Assembly: GCA_035527715.1 (NCBI GenBank)
Contig: DATKZY010000193.1
Location: forward strand, 1 to 52,476
Direction of reading: 5' to 3'
Length of the DNA stretch: 52,476 bases
From: DSUN01 sp035527715
GTDB lineage: Bacteria; Planctomycetota; PUPC01; DSUN01
Made by a program: the position numbers and the translations under genes. Under the pieces are notes generated by a model, which saw only the letters and a list, made by a program, of their open reading frames with translations, was not told the origin of the DNA and did not search any database. Of the stretch, positions 7,027 through 17,888 are shown piece by piece; the first letter of the stretch is position 1, and every line of letters begins with the position of its first letter.

Positions 7027-7980
7027 ATGGCGGAAGAATACCTGCCGTTCGAAGGTGCCCTCGGGGCGCTCCAGATGCCAGAGGCGGAATTGCGGGCACT
7101 CGTGGCCCAGGGCAAGCTCCGCGCGTTCCGCGACGGGAACATGCTGAAGTTCCGCCGCTCGGACATCGAGGCGCTTCGCACACAGCACGACGCGGAGCGC
7201 ACCCTCGTAATCCAGCCCGGACCCGACGCGGACACGGCGGTGCCCCAGGTCGTGACCCCGCCTGCTGTCGAGAGCAGCGACTTCCTGAGCGACGAGCCGT
7301 TCGAGTTCGACGACACGGCCGAAACCCTCGTCGGTGGCACGCACCTCTCTGGCAGCGGCACGGGGGATGTCGAGCTCTCGCTCGAGCCCTCGGCCCCGGC
7401 CGCGCCCCACGAGCCCTCGACCAAGGTGCCCACGATCGAGCTGACGCCTCCTGACACGGGGACCGACGACACGCAGGTGCCGACCCTCGACCTCGGCGAG
7501 GCGGTGGACACCGGGAGCGCCACCGGCGACACCGAGGTCCCCACGATGGTGCTGGGGCTCGACCAGTACGACGACACGCAGTCGGCCACGGAGGACGTGG
7601 CGACCGAGGAAGTGTCGCTCGAGCCCGGCGAGCTGGGGAGCGACACGGAGGAGGCGACGGCGCCGTTCGAGGGCCTCCAGCCGCAGGACGACCTCGACGG
7701 GTTGCGCCCCGGGACCGGGGGGGTGCCTGGCACGGGCCAGATCGGCACCGGCAGGGTGACCCCGGCGTCGGCGTTCGGCACGGGCGAGGCCCTCTTCGTG
7801 CGCGAGCAGCCTTCCGCCCTCTACACCGTGATGAACGCGATGGCGGCCTTCGTGCTGGTGGTGCCCGGCGCCCTGTTCTTCTACTGTGTGGCCAGCTCCA
7901 AGGTGCCCGACTGGGAGTTCCTGAAATCCATTATCGGCTTCTTCTGGGACCTCATCGGCGACAAGCCGATCGTTCCGTAG
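7027..7980 (+). CDS. Excisionase/MerR-like HTH protein with acidic linker and C-terminal membrane anchor
   Basis: 317 residues in three parts. Residues about 5-52 resemble a helix-turn-helix excisionase-type domain (PEAELRALVAQGKLRAF...FRRSDIEAL). Residues about 55-255 are very acidic and low-complexity, with repeated VPTIEL, VPTLDL and VPTMVL units. Residues about 268-310 hold hydrophobic spans (MNAMAAFVLVVPGALFFYCVA, then an aromatic stretch) before a short tail. A DNA- or peptide-binding head tethered to the inner membrane by a long flexible linker is the simplest reading. No symbol can be given. Its position upstream of two OmpA-domain lipoproteins suggests an envelope link. Confidence 0.75.
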   Translation: MAEEYLPFEGALGALQMPEAELRALVAQGKLRAFRDGNMLKFRRSDIEALRTQHDAERTLVIQPGPDADTAVPQVVTPPAVESSDFLSDEPFEFDDTAETLVGGTHLSGSGTGDVELSLEPSAPAAPHEPSTKVPTIELTPPDTGTDDTQVPTLDLGEAVDTGSATGDTEVPTMVLGLDQYDDTQSATEDVATEEVSLEPGELGSDTEEATAPFEGLQPQDDLDGLRPGTGGVPGTGQIGTGRVTPASAFGTGEALFVREQPSALYTVMNAMAAFVLVVPGALFFYCVASSKVPDWEFLKSIIGFFWDLIGDKPIVP

Positions 7981-8081
7981 CTCTAGGGTCCTGTCTGTCT
8001 TCCCCGTGGGCCGGCGCGCTCCTGTGTCGGCCAGCGATTCTGTCCCCCAACCACGTCCCCGTGAAGGAGGAAGGTTGCGCA

Positions 8082-8882
8082 ATGAAGGGCTATCTATCGA
8101 AGGCGGGCATGGTGGCGCTCATCGCGCTCATGATGGCTTCCCAGGGCTGCCTGGTCCCCTGGAAGAAGTACATCACGCTCAAGCGCAAGTACGAAGAGGC
8201 GATCCGCGAGCTGGCGGCCAAGGACAGCCAGCTCGCCGACGCGAACACGCGGATTGACGCGCTCCGCGACCAGCTCAAGGCGAAGGACCAGCTCATCGCT
8301 CTCTACGAGGAGAAGTACAAGGACGCCGGCCTCCTGGCCAAGAAGGCCCGCGAGGACCTCGAGCGGCTGACAAGGAAGGTCGAAGACCTCAAGGGCCTGG
8401 GCGAAGGCATCGAGGTCGTGGGCAACACGGTGATCATGCCCGACAAGCTCCTCTTCCCGCTGGGCAGCGCCGAGGTCTCCGAGGCCGGCAGGAAGATCCT
8501 CGAGGAAGTCGCCAACCGCTTCAAGGGCGGCACCGAGCTCCTCCAGATTGACGGCCACACGGACGACGTGCGGGTCGCCAAGGCAGAGACCGTGCGGAAG
8601 TTCGAGGACAACTTCGGCCTCGCGGCGTTCCGCGCGAAGGCCGTGCTGAACCTCCTGGCCAAGCACGGCATCGCCGAGAACCGCATGTACCTGCGGGCCT
8701 TCAGCATGTACCGGCCCCGGCTGCCCAACACCAACGACGCCTCGCGGGCCAGGAACCGCCGCGTCGAGGTGATGTTCTTCCCGCCCGAGGCCCTCGGGCC
8801 CAAGGCGGAAGAGCCGAAGCCGGAAACCCCGGCACCCGAGGCCCCGAAGCCCGCGCCCGCCAAGCCGGCCGAAACGATGTAG
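8082..8882 (+). CDS. OmpA-domain lipoprotein with coiled coil
   Basis: 266 residues. The N-terminus is a lipoprotein signal ending in MMASQGC (relaxed lipobox). A helical coiled-coil stretch follows (about residues 25-105), then an OmpA/Pal peptidoglycan-binding domain with IDGHTDD, FGLAAFRAKAVLNLL and SRARNRRVEV, then a Pro/Ala/Glu tail. The fold binds meso-DAP peptidoglycan and tethers the outer membrane to the wall. ATG 8082 is chosen because the GAAGGAGGAAGG site sits about 9 nt upstream; a GTG at 8061 falls at the edge of that site. The next gene encodes a second protein of the same plan. Confidence 0.87.
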   Translation: MKGYLSKAGMVALIALMMASQGCLVPWKKYITLKRKYEEAIRELAAKDSQLADANTRIDALRDQLKAKDQLIALYEEKYKDAGLLAKKAREDLERLTRKVEDLKGLGEGIEVVGNTVIMPDKLLFPLGSAEVSEAGRKILEEVANRFKGGTELLQIDGHTDDVRVAKAETVRKFEDNFGLAAFRAKAVLNLLAKHGIAENRMYLRAFSMYRPRLPNTNDASRARNRRVEVMFFPPEALGPKAEEPKPETPAPEAPKPAPAKPAETM

Positions 8883-8909
8883 CCTGGCACGCAAAGGAAG
8901 CGAACCCCC

Positions 8910-9632
8910 ATGAGAACGAAGGTCGCGATGGCCCTGGCCCTCCTGCCGGCCGCGGCGCTGCTCGTCGCGGGCTGCATGGTCCCTGCCAGCAAGTACAAGG
9001 CCGTCCAGGCGGAAAACGACAGCCTGAAGAAGCTCCTCGACGACAAGGAAAAGGAGATCAACACCCAGCAGGACGCGTTCCGCAAGCGCTTCGAGGACGC
9101 GTCGCGCCAGCTCGAGCTCTACAAGAAGCAGGCGACCGCTCCGAAGCCCGAGACCGAGAAGGCCGTGAAGGCCGTGGACGACGAGCGGAAGAAGTGGGAG
9201 GACCAGATCCGCGCGCTCGGGATCGGCGACGTGCGCGACGGCCGCCTCGTGCTCCAGGGCGAGCTGGTCTTCGACACCGGCAAGACCACCGTCAGCAAGA
9301 GGGGCGCGCAGGCCCTCGACAAGATCGCCGCCGCCTTCAAGGCCAAGGACGTGATCATCCAGATTGACGGCCACACCGACGCGACGCCGGTGAAGCGCCC
9401 CACGAGCCTCAGGGTCTACGGCGACAACATGGGCCTTGGCGCCGACCGCGCCCTGGCCGTGTTCCGCTACCTCGCCAAGAAGGGCATCCCCGAGAAAAAC
9501 ATGTTCGTCCGCAGCTTCGGCGAGTCGTGGCCTGTGGCCGGCAACGCCACGGAGCCGTCGCGCGCCAAGAACCGCCGCGTGGAAATCCTCTTCATCCCGG
9601 CCTCCCTGGTGCCGCGCGCCAGCGCCAAGTAG
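8910..9632 (+). CDS. OmpA-domain lipoprotein, second copy
   Basis: 240 residues. A clear lipoprotein signal (ALLVAGC) is followed by a coiled coil (about residues 30-90) and an OmpA/Pal-like domain: LVFDTGKTTVS, IDGHTDATPV, LGADRALAVFRYL and SRAKNRRVEILF. It is a paralogue of the gene 28 nt upstream and probably shares its transcript. The two may provide peptidoglycan anchoring in different layers or stoichiometries. A GC-rich stem-loop at 9651-9682 closes the unit. A Tol-Pal role is possible, but no tol genes are present. Confidence 0.87.
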   Translation: MRTKVAMALALLPAAALLVAGCMVPASKYKAVQAENDSLKKLLDDKEKEINTQQDAFRKRFEDASRQLELYKKQATAPKPETEKAVKAVDDERKKWEDQIRALGIGDVRDGRLVLQGELVFDTGKTTVSKRGAQALDKIAAAFKAKDVIIQIDGHTDATPVKRPTSLRVYGDNMGLGADRALAVFRYLAKKGIPEKNMFVRSFGESWPVAGNATEPSRAKNRRVEILFIPASLVPRASAK

Positions 9633-9650
9633 TCCCGCCCCTGCACACAC

Positions 9651-9682
9651 GAGGCCCGCCCGGCCCTGCGCCGGCCGGGCCT
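9651..9682 (+). terminator. Stem-loop terminator after the OmpA lipoprotein genes
   Basis: The arms GAGGCCCGCCCGGC and GCCGGCCGGGCCTC pair with a single mismatch around a short loop, 18 nt after the stop codon. The U-tract is weak (CTCTCTC). Confidence 0.55.
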
Positions 9683-9783
9683 CTCTCATGAGAATCGTCG
9701 GACCAGTCCAACGCGGCTCGCCTGCCCCGCCTGCCTTGGCCCGCATTTCCGACTAGATCTGCCTGGAGGCGCGCAAGAAAGCC

Positions 9784-9903
9784 TGTCATTCCGAGCGGAG
9801 CGAAGTCGAGGAACCTTTCGGGGCACAGAGCCAACGTGATGGAGGACACCCCGTTGCCGGCGCTCACTCCCCTGAAAGGCGCTTCGACAAGCTCAGCATG
9901 ACA
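9784..9903. repeat. TGTCATTCCGAGC-type interspersed repeat, copy 1
   Basis: A 120-bp non-coding element begins TGTCATTCCGAGCGGAGCG, continues with CGAAGTCGAGGAACC, and ends CTTCGACAAGCTCAGCATGACA. The two ends are imperfect inverted copies, so it is MITE-like. A second copy is at 35235-35348. This repeat type is known from many unrelated bacterial genomes. The remainder of the 322-nt gap 9633-9954 holds only the preceding terminator and no gene. Confidence 0.8.
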
Positions 9904-9954
9904 AAAGGGAGGGGTGCGTCACTCGCAGGGGCGCTGGCTGCTGAGAAATGTGCC

Positions 9955-11817
<1,863 letters not shown>

Positions 11818-12548
11818 CGCTGCCCTTCCGCTTGATGGCCGAGAGGGTCTCATCGAGGTACGCGGCCAGCGCCTCCCGCCCCCGACACTGTGCGGAGGGC
11901 GACGCCAGAAGCGTCTCCTCGCCCGCATTGCCACCCTTGCGCGCCAGCAGCAGAGCCGTCCGTGCCTTCGTGCCCGCGCGGGCAAACGTGTCCTCCGGCA
12001 GCGCCACGACTGCCTGGAGGCTCGTGCGCTCGAGCACCCAGTCGCGCAGGCCCTGGGCGCGGTCGCTGGCCACGATGCCTTCGGGCACCACCAGGGCGAT
12101 CCAGCCTCCCGAGCCGGCGAGCTCGACGAAGCGCCGCACGAAGAGCGCCTCGATGGCCTCGCCGCGCCCCGGCCTCGGCATCCCGAGCCCGTAGGGCGGA
12201 TTGCCCAGCACCAGGTCGAACTGCCCTGCCCCAACGCCCCACAACGGAGCGTCCAGAAGCCCATCCTGAATCAGCATGTGGACGCGCGGGCCATCGAGGC
12301 CCGCCGCCCGCCAGCGCTCGGCCAGCCCTGCATCGAGGTCGCAGCCCCACACGTCGGCGCGGGGAAATCGCCTGCGAGCCTCGACGAGAAACACCCCCGC
12401 GCCACACGCGGGGTCAATCACGCGGGCCCGCGCCTTCGACAAGCCGAGGCCCACCAGCGCATCGAGCGCAAAGCCCACCACGGGCTGCGGCGTGAAGTAC
12501 TGAGCCAGCTTCCGGCGCCGTCCCATGGCCTTCATTGTAGCGATGGCC

Positions 12549-14768
12549 CTAGAGCTTTTCCAGTTGGACGTATTCGAGGGCGAAGACGCGCTTGCCGCCG
12601 CCCTGCATGGCCACGGTGGCGAGGGTGAGCTTCTCGGACCGTTGGAGCGTCACGATGCGGCCCTCGCCGAACTGCGGATGCCGTACGCGGTCGCCCACGG
12701 CGAGGCCCCCGCGCTCGGTGCGGGGCCGCTGGGGGCTGGGCTGGGAGGCGCGCGGCTTGCGGGGGCGCAAGCGCGCCGCGAGCGCGGGGGCCTCCGCCTC
12801 CTCATCCCCCGCGAACTCGTCGCCCTTCCCGACCGGCCCCACGGTGGCAAGCGCGCGCCGCCCCGCCTTGTCCAACACGTCGGCCTGGAGCTCGCAGAGG
12901 AAGCGCGAGGGCTCGCGCTCCCAGTTCGAGCCGCCCTGGGCGCGCCACTGGGCCGCGCTGAGGACGAGTTCCTGCTTCGCCCGGGTCATCCCCACGTAGC
13001 ACAGCCGCCGTTCCTCCTCGACCTGCTCGGGCGAGTGCATGGCGTTGTAGTGCGGCAGCAGGTTCTCCTCGAGACCCGTGAGGAAGACGATAGGGAACTC
13101 GAGGCCCTTGGCCGCGTGGAGGGTCATCAGGGTCACGGCGTCGGCCGAGCGGTCGAGGTTATCCACGTCGGAGACGAGGGCGACGCCTTGCATGAACGTG
13201 GCGAGATCGCCCTCGGGCTCGACCTGGTCGAACTTCGCGGCCTTGGCGAGGAACTCGGTGACGTTTTCCAGGCGTTCCTTGTTCTCAGGCTGCTCGAGCC
13301 AGGCCTGGTAGCCGCTCGTCTGGAGCAGGCTTGCGCAGAAGGCGAACACGGGCTTCTTCGGGGTCAGGAGAAACGCATCGAGGAGGTCGGCGAATGCCTT
13401 CACCACGTTCTTCGCGCGCGTGGCGAGGCCCGGGATCTCCTCGACTCTGGGGACCGCGCCGCGGAGCGAGATGCCCTGCTCGGCGGCCCACTGCTTGAGC
13501 CGCTCCACCGTGCGACCGCCGATCCCGCGGGCGGGGACGTTGATGATGCGCGCAAGGCTCAAGTCGTCGCGCTCGTTCACACAGGCCCGCAGGTAGGCCA
13601 CGACGTCCTTGATCTCCTGGCGGCCGTAGAACTGCACGGCGCCGATGAGGCGATGCGGGATGGCGTGGCGCATCGTCTCCTCGAAGGAGCGCGACTGGGC
13701 GTTGGTGCGGTAGAAGATGGCCATGTCGCGCCAGGGGTGGCCCGCCTTGTGCCGGGCGCGAATGGTGCGGACGACTTGTGCGGCCTCGTCCTCGGCGTCG
13801 TCGGCCAGGAGGAAGCTCACGGGCACACCCTCGTCGTTCTCGGTCCAGAGGCCGCGCTCGTGGCGTTGGCGGTTATGGACGATGAGGCTGTCGGCGGCGC
13901 GGAGGATGGTCTTGGTCGAGCGGTAGTTGCGCTCGAGCTTCACGACGCAGGCGTCGGGGTAGTCGCGTTTGAACTCCAGGATGTTGCGGATGGTGGCGCC
14001 GCGCCAGGAGTAGATGGCCTGGTCGGGGTCGCCCGTGGCACACAGGTTGCGGTGCGCCGCGGCCAGCTCGCGGGCGATGAGGTACTGGGCGTGGTTGGTG
14101 TCCTGATACTCGTCAATGAGGACGTACTGGAAGCGCTTCTGCCAGCGCTCGCGGAAGGCGTCGTGGTGCTGGAGGAGGAGCGCCGCGCGCATCAGCAGGT
14201 CGTCGAAGTCCAGCGCCGCGTTGCGGTCGAGGATCTCCTGGTACTTGGCGTAGACCTTGGCGAGCAATTCGTCGCGCCAGGCCGTGGCGCGCTTCGCGAA
14301 GTCCTTCGGAGACTCGAGGCGGGTCTTGGCGTTGCTGATGGTCTGGAGGACGCTGGCGGGCGGGAGCTGTTCCCTGCCGAGTTCGAGGAGCTTGAGGGCT
14401 TCGCCGACCGCGGCGAGCTGGTCGTCGCGGTCGTAGATGGTGAAGTTGCGGCTCAGGCCGGCCTGGTCGGCCGAGATGCGGAGCATCGAGGCGCACAGCG
14501 AGTGGAAGGTGGAGACCCAGGCGCCGCCGGTGCCGGCGAGCTGCTCGATCCGCTCGCGCATCTCGTCGGCCGCCTTGTTCGTGAAGGTCACGGCGAGCAG
14601 GCGACGGGCCGGGACGCCCTGGAGCGCCAGGTGGGCCACGCGGCGGGTAATGACGCGGGTCTTGCCGCTGCCGGCCCCTGCGACCACCAGGAGCGGCCCG
14701 TCGAGGTGTGTCACCGCCTCGCGCTGCTCCGGCGTCAGGTCCGCAAGGATGTCCGAGTTCGTGCTCAT
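12549..14768 (-). CDS. pcrA: UvrD/PcrA-type superfamily 1 DNA helicase
   Basis: 739 residues, normal for PcrA/UvrD. Motifs in order: Q motif LTPEQREAV, Walker A GAGSGKT, motif Ia VTFTNKAADEM, Walker B IDEYQDTN, GDPDQAIYSWRGA, ERNYRST, LMTLHAAKGLEF and VGMTRAK. The C-terminal VGDRVRHPQFGEG part is the PcrA Tudor-like domain that binds RNA polymerase. It unwinds DNA 3'-5' in repair and conflict resolution. ATG 14768 begins just before the Q motif; a GTG at 14798 is the longer option. The gene leads a unit with the methyltransferase and the sigma-54 activator. Confidence 0.93.
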   Translation of the reverse strand: MSTNSDILADLTPEQREAVTHLDGPLLVVAGAGSGKTRVITRRVAHLALQGVPARRLLAVTFTNKAADEMRERIEQLAGTGGAWVSTFHSLCASMLRISADQAGLSRNFTIYDRDDQLAAVGEALKLLELGREQLPPASVLQTISNAKTRLESPKDFAKRATAWRDELLAKVYAKYQEILDRNAALDFDDLLMRAALLLQHHDAFRERWQKRFQYVLIDEYQDTNHAQYLIARELAAAHRNLCATGDPDQAIYSWRGATIRNILEFKRDYPDACVVKLERNYRSTKTILRAADSLIVHNRQRHERGLWTENDEGVPVSFLLADDAEDEAAQVVRTIRARHKAGHPWRDMAIFYRTNAQSRSFEETMRHAIPHRLIGAVQFYGRQEIKDVVAYLRACVNERDDLSLARIINVPARGIGGRTVERLKQWAAEQGISLRGAVPRVEEIPGLATRAKNVVKAFADLLDAFLLTPKKPVFAFCASLLQTSGYQAWLEQPENKERLENVTEFLAKAAKFDQVEPEGDLATFMQGVALVSDVDNLDRSADAVTLMTLHAAKGLEFPIVFLTGLEENLLPHYNAMHSPEQVEEERRLCYVGMTRAKQELVLSAAQWRAQGGSNWEREPSRFLCELQADVLDKAGRRALATVGPVGKGDEFAGDEEAEAPALAARLRPRKPRASQPSPQRPRTERGGLAVGDRVRHPQFGEGRIVTLQRSEKLTLATVAMQGGGKRVFALEYVQLEKL

Positions 14769-14784
14769 AGGAGAGAGAAAAATA

Positions 14785-14861
14785 TGGCCGGGCGGCACAA
14801 TGGCTTCACGAGACTACACCCCGAAGGGCGTGCCTAATCCTCATGCGTGCTCGCCCGGCCA
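14785..14861. other. Long-range inverted repeat between tldE and pcrA
   Basis: TGGCCGGGCGGCAC (14785-14798) and GTGCTCGCCCGGCCA (14847-14861) pair with one bulge around a 48-nt loop. On the minus strand it stands in the upstream region of pcrA and beyond the end of tldE, so it could be a terminator or leader structure. Confidence 0.4.
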
Positions 14862-14866
14862 AGTTC

Positions 14867-14894
14867 CTTGTAGGCGGGGCGTCTCTGCCCCGCG
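14867..14894 (-). repeat. GC-palindrome dispersed repeat, second copy
   Basis: GCGGGGC-GTCTCT-GCCCCGC hairpin with CTTGTAG on its left. The 28 nt are an exact reverse complement of nt 126-153 inside the kinase gene. Confidence 0.85.
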
Positions 14895-14897
14895 TCC

Positions 14898-16199
14898 TCA
14901 ATCCCCACCCGCCACATGCACGCCGTCAAAGCAGACCGGCGGCGCTACGATCGGGCCATGCACCTCCTGCGTGCTCCCCAGTCCCCGGATCCGCTTGAAG
15001 ATCTCGAAGACGTTCCCGGCGACCATGCAGTCCTTCACCCGCCCCACGCGCTCGCCCCGCTCCACAAGGAAGCCGAGGCTGACGTTGACGGAGAACTCGC
15101 CGGCAAGGACGTTGGACTGTCCGCCGCCGATCACTTCGTCCACGAGCAGCCCGCGCTCGATCCCCGCGAGCAGCCCGTCGAACGTCGCGGAGCCGGGCTC
15201 GAGGACGAAGTTGCTGGCCTCGGGCATCGGCACGGCGGCGAAGCCGCGGCCGGCGTTGCCGGTGGAGGCGGCGCCCAGCATTCCCGCCGTCTGAAGGTCA
15301 AAGAGGTAGCTGCGGAGCACGCCTCGCTCGAAGAGGGGGGTCCTCTGAGCGGGGACGCCTTCGGCATCGAAGGCGACGCTGCCATCGCCAAAGGGGCGCG
15401 TGGCGTCGTCGCAGATCGTGACTTCGGGGCCCAGCACCTGCTCGCCGAGGCGTCCGACGAGCGGCGAGGCGCCCTTCTGCACGAGCTTGCCATTCACCGC
15501 GCTCTCGAGGAACTGAAGGAGCAGCCCCACCGCCCTGGCGGTGAAGAGGACGGGGACGGCGCCCGTGGGGGCCGCGGCCTCGGTCTCCGCCTGGCGGATG
15601 TCGCCGGTCACCTTGGCCGTGTAGCGGTCGAAGTTGGCGACGAGCGCGCGCGAGCTCTCGCCGTCGCTCACCCACAGGATGCCGCCATCGCGCACCCGCA
15701 CGGCGGTCAGGCCGCAGTCGAAGCCGGTCCGGCGCTCCTCGCAGGCCAGCCCACTGGTGTTCGCGATCCGCTCGGTGCCCACCGACTTGCTGATCTCGAC
15801 GTAGCACTGCACGTCGGCGAACTCGCCGAGCACGCGGGCGATGGCGTCGCGGCCGAGCTGGATACCCTGCTCGACCGGGAAGTCGGCCACGCGCGGGTCG
15901 TAGACGGCGACGTCCGGGCAGGCCGCGCTCGGCGGGAAGGCGAACTTCGCCTCCTGGCCGAACTGCGCGCTCTCGACGGCCTGAGCCACCAGGCGCTCGG
16001 ACGTCGAGGGGTCGGTCGTGCTCGCGAAGCCAATCCGCCCGCGATGAATCACCCGGAGGCTGAGAACACGGGACGACTTGGTGTGGACGTATTTGAGGTC
16101 GTTGTTCTCGAACTGGATGGGCCGCGACTCGGTCTCGACGAGGTGGACCTCGGCGGCGTCGGCCTTGCGGCGGGCAAGCTCCAGGAGGCGCTCGACCAT
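14898..16199 (-). CDS. pmbA: TldE/PmbA family protein, non-catalytic TldD partner
   Basis: 433 residues. The N-terminal half has the U62/TldD fold strands (AEVHLVETESRPIQFENNDLKYV) and the C-terminal half carries the family core (GRLGEQVLGPEVTICDD, RGFAAVPMPEASNFVLEPG, GEFSVNVSLGFLVERGE). The HExxxH motif of TldD is absent, as expected for TldE/PmbA. In the known complex, TldD and TldE form a heterodimer that degrades unfolded peptides and trims RiPP precursors. The start is ATG 16199, sharing one base with the tldD stop (TGATG); a GTG lies one codon upstream. It is the last gene of the TPR-rpsT-tldD-tldE unit. Confidence 0.88.
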   Translation of the reverse strand: MVERLLELARRKADAAEVHLVETESRPIQFENNDLKYVHTKSSRVLSLRVIHRGRIGFASTTDPSTSERLVAQAVESAQFGQEAKFAFPPSAACPDVAVYDPRVADFPVEQGIQLGRDAIARVLGEFADVQCYVEISKSVGTERIANTSGLACEERRTGFDCGLTAVRVRDGGILWVSDGESSRALVANFDRYTAKVTGDIRQAETEAAAPTGAVPVLFTARAVGLLLQFLESAVNGKLVQKGASPLVGRLGEQVLGPEVTICDDATRPFGDGSVAFDAEGVPAQRTPLFERGVLRSYLFDLQTAGMLGAASTGNAGRGFAAVPMPEASNFVLEPGSATFDGLLAGIERGLLVDEVIGGGQSNVLAGEFSVNVSLGFLVERGERVGRVKDCMVAGNVFEIFKRIRGLGSTQEVHGPIVAPPVCFDGVHVAGGD

Positions 16200-17563
16200 C
16201 ACTGGCGCCCTCCGACCAGGCAGTTGCGGATGCGGATATGCGGGCCGCCGGTGGAGACGCGCAGGGGGCTCTGCTCGCCCTTCCCGCAGCCGCCCAGGCC
16301 GCCGTAGAACTCCAGGTCGTTGCCCACCGCGTCAATGTTCGCCAGCGTCTCGAACACGTTGCCCGTGAGCACGACCTCGCGGAGGCGCTCGGCCAGCCGG
16401 CCGTCGCGGATGGCGAACGCCTCCTCGGCGGAGAAGGTGAACATCTCCATCTCGGTCTGGCCGCCGAGGCTGCCGCGCACGTAGAGCCCCTGGCCCGTGT
16501 CGGCCAACAGGTCGCCGAGCGCCCAGCTCCGTGGCTCGATGTAGGTGTTCGACATGCGGACGATGGGCTGGTACTGGTGGCTGATGGCCCGGGCGTTCCC
16601 GGTCGGCTCCTCGCCCATCTTCGCAGCCGTCTCGCGCGAGTGGAGGCGGTTCACCAGAATGCCGTCCTGGATGAGATGCGTGCGGCGGCCTGGCGTGCCC
16701 TCGCTGTCGTAGCGGTAGGAGCCGGCCTCGTCGGGCAGCGTCGGGTCGTCCACGATCCCCAGGTGGTCGGGCCCGAAGCGGCGGCCAAGCTGCATCATCT
16801 CGCGCAGCGGCGGGTTCTCGTACACGAAGTCGGCCTCGCTCAGGTGCCCGAATGCCTCGTGGGCAAACACACCGGCGAGGGCGGGGTCAACGATGACGGT
16901 GTAGCGGCCGCCTCGGACGGGCTCGGCGGCCAGCAGCGCGACGGCTCGCTCGGTCACCTTCGCGCACTCGGCGTCGAGGCCCTCGACGACCTGGTAGCCG
17001 CGCAGATCGCCCACGCCCTTGTGGGCGCGCTGCACGTTCGTCCCGTCCTTCGCAATCGCGATGAGCGAGGCGCCGCAGAAGACCTCCTCCTGGCACAGGC
17101 ACGCGCCATCGGTGGAGACGAAGGTGGTCTCGGCCCACGAATCGCGGTAGCGGACGCTGGAGGTCTGGACGCGCGGGCGGCCGAGGATGAGCTGGTTGTA
17201 GTGGCGGCAGAGGGCCTCCTTCTGGGCGAGAGGCACCTCGCGCGGGTCCGAGCCAACCTTGGCGGCCACGCTCTCGACGGCCGGCGGCACGGGCGCGAGG
17301 AGGCTTTTCGTGCGGCCGACCAGCTCGGCCTGCTCGCAGGCGAGGCGCACGTAGCGCGGCAAGTCGTCGAGGTCGTTGAACGACACGAAGCCCCAGCCGC
17401 CGCGCACCAGGGCGCGCACGCACCCGCCGACCGACGAGAAGCAGGAGATGTCCTCCAGCTCCCGGCCGGCGTAGGTCACGCGGGCGGATGCCCGGCGCTC
17501 GGCGCGGATCTCTGCGTAGTCGGCGCGAGCGTGGCCGAGGGCGTTCTTGAGGAGTTGTTCCAT
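16199..17563 (-). CDS. tldD: TldD-family metallopeptidase
   Basis: 454 residues. The zinc site HEAFGH (HExxxH) lies in AGVFAHEAFGHLSEADFVYEN, close to the HEAxGH of characterised TldD proteins. Downstream are SYRYDSEGTPGRRTHLIQDGIL and SNTYIEPRSWALGDLLADT. TldD is the catalytic subunit of the TldD/TldE peptidase. The start codon shares one base with the rpsT stop (TGATG), and the stop shares one base with the tldE ATG, so three genes are strung together by translational coupling. No RiPP precursor is visible beside it, so a general peptide-degrading role is the safer reading. Confidence 0.91.
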   Translation of the reverse strand: MEQLLKNALGHARADYAEIRAERRASARVTYAGRELEDISCFSSVGGCVRALVRGGWGFVSFNDLDDLPRYVRLACEQAELVGRTKSLLAPVPPAVESVAAKVGSDPREVPLAQKEALCRHYNQLILGRPRVQTSSVRYRDSWAETTFVSTDGACLCQEEVFCGASLIAIAKDGTNVQRAHKGVGDLRGYQVVEGLDAECAKVTERAVALLAAEPVRGGRYTVIVDPALAGVFAHEAFGHLSEADFVYENPPLREMMQLGRRFGPDHLGIVDDPTLPDEAGSYRYDSEGTPGRRTHLIQDGILVNRLHSRETAAKMGEEPTGNARAISHQYQPIVRMSNTYIEPRSWALGDLLADTGQGLYVRGSLGGQTEMEMFTFSAEEAFAIRDGRLAERLREVVLTGNVFETLANIDAVGNDLEFYGGLGGCGKGEQSPLRVSTGGPHIRIRNCLVGGRQ

Positions 17564-17847
17564 CAGGCTTGGGGAGCGGGCGTGGCCGCGGCCTTCTTGA
17601 GTTTGGCCACCAGGCGTGCCTTGCGGCGCGCGGCAGCATTCTTGTGCAGGACGCCGCGGGCGGCCGCCTTGTCCAGGGCTCGCACGGCCGCTCGCAGTCC
17701 GGCCTCCCGGGCCTCGGCGTCGGAGCCGTCCACCGCGGCAAGGAACTTCTTCACCTGGGCCCGCACCGCGCCCGTGGCCGCGCGGTTATGCAGCCGACGC
17801 CGGGTGTTCTGGCGGATGCGCTTTTTCGTGGTTTCTGACCTGGGCAT
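17563..17847 (-). CDS. rpsT: 30S ribosomal protein S20
   Basis: 94 residues, standard for S20. The Lys/Arg-rich N-terminus (TTKKRIRQNTRRRLHNR) and the C-terminal GVLHKNAAARRKARLVAKL are diagnostic; the protein folds as a three-helix bundle on 16S rRNA. ATG 17847 follows GGAGAGA; a longer frame without a better site exists upstream. It sits between a TPR protein gene and tldD, an unusual place for rpsT, and probably relies on the promoter at 19351-19379 or on one within the TPR gene. Confidence 0.93.
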   Translation of the reverse strand: MPRSETTKKRIRQNTRRRLHNRAATGAVRAQVKKFLAAVDGSDAEAREAGLRAAVRALDKAAARGVLHKNAAARRKARLVAKLKKAAATPAPQA

Positions 17848-17888
17848 TCGTCTCTCCAATGGAATGGCCGATCGCTCCGTCAGCGTCG

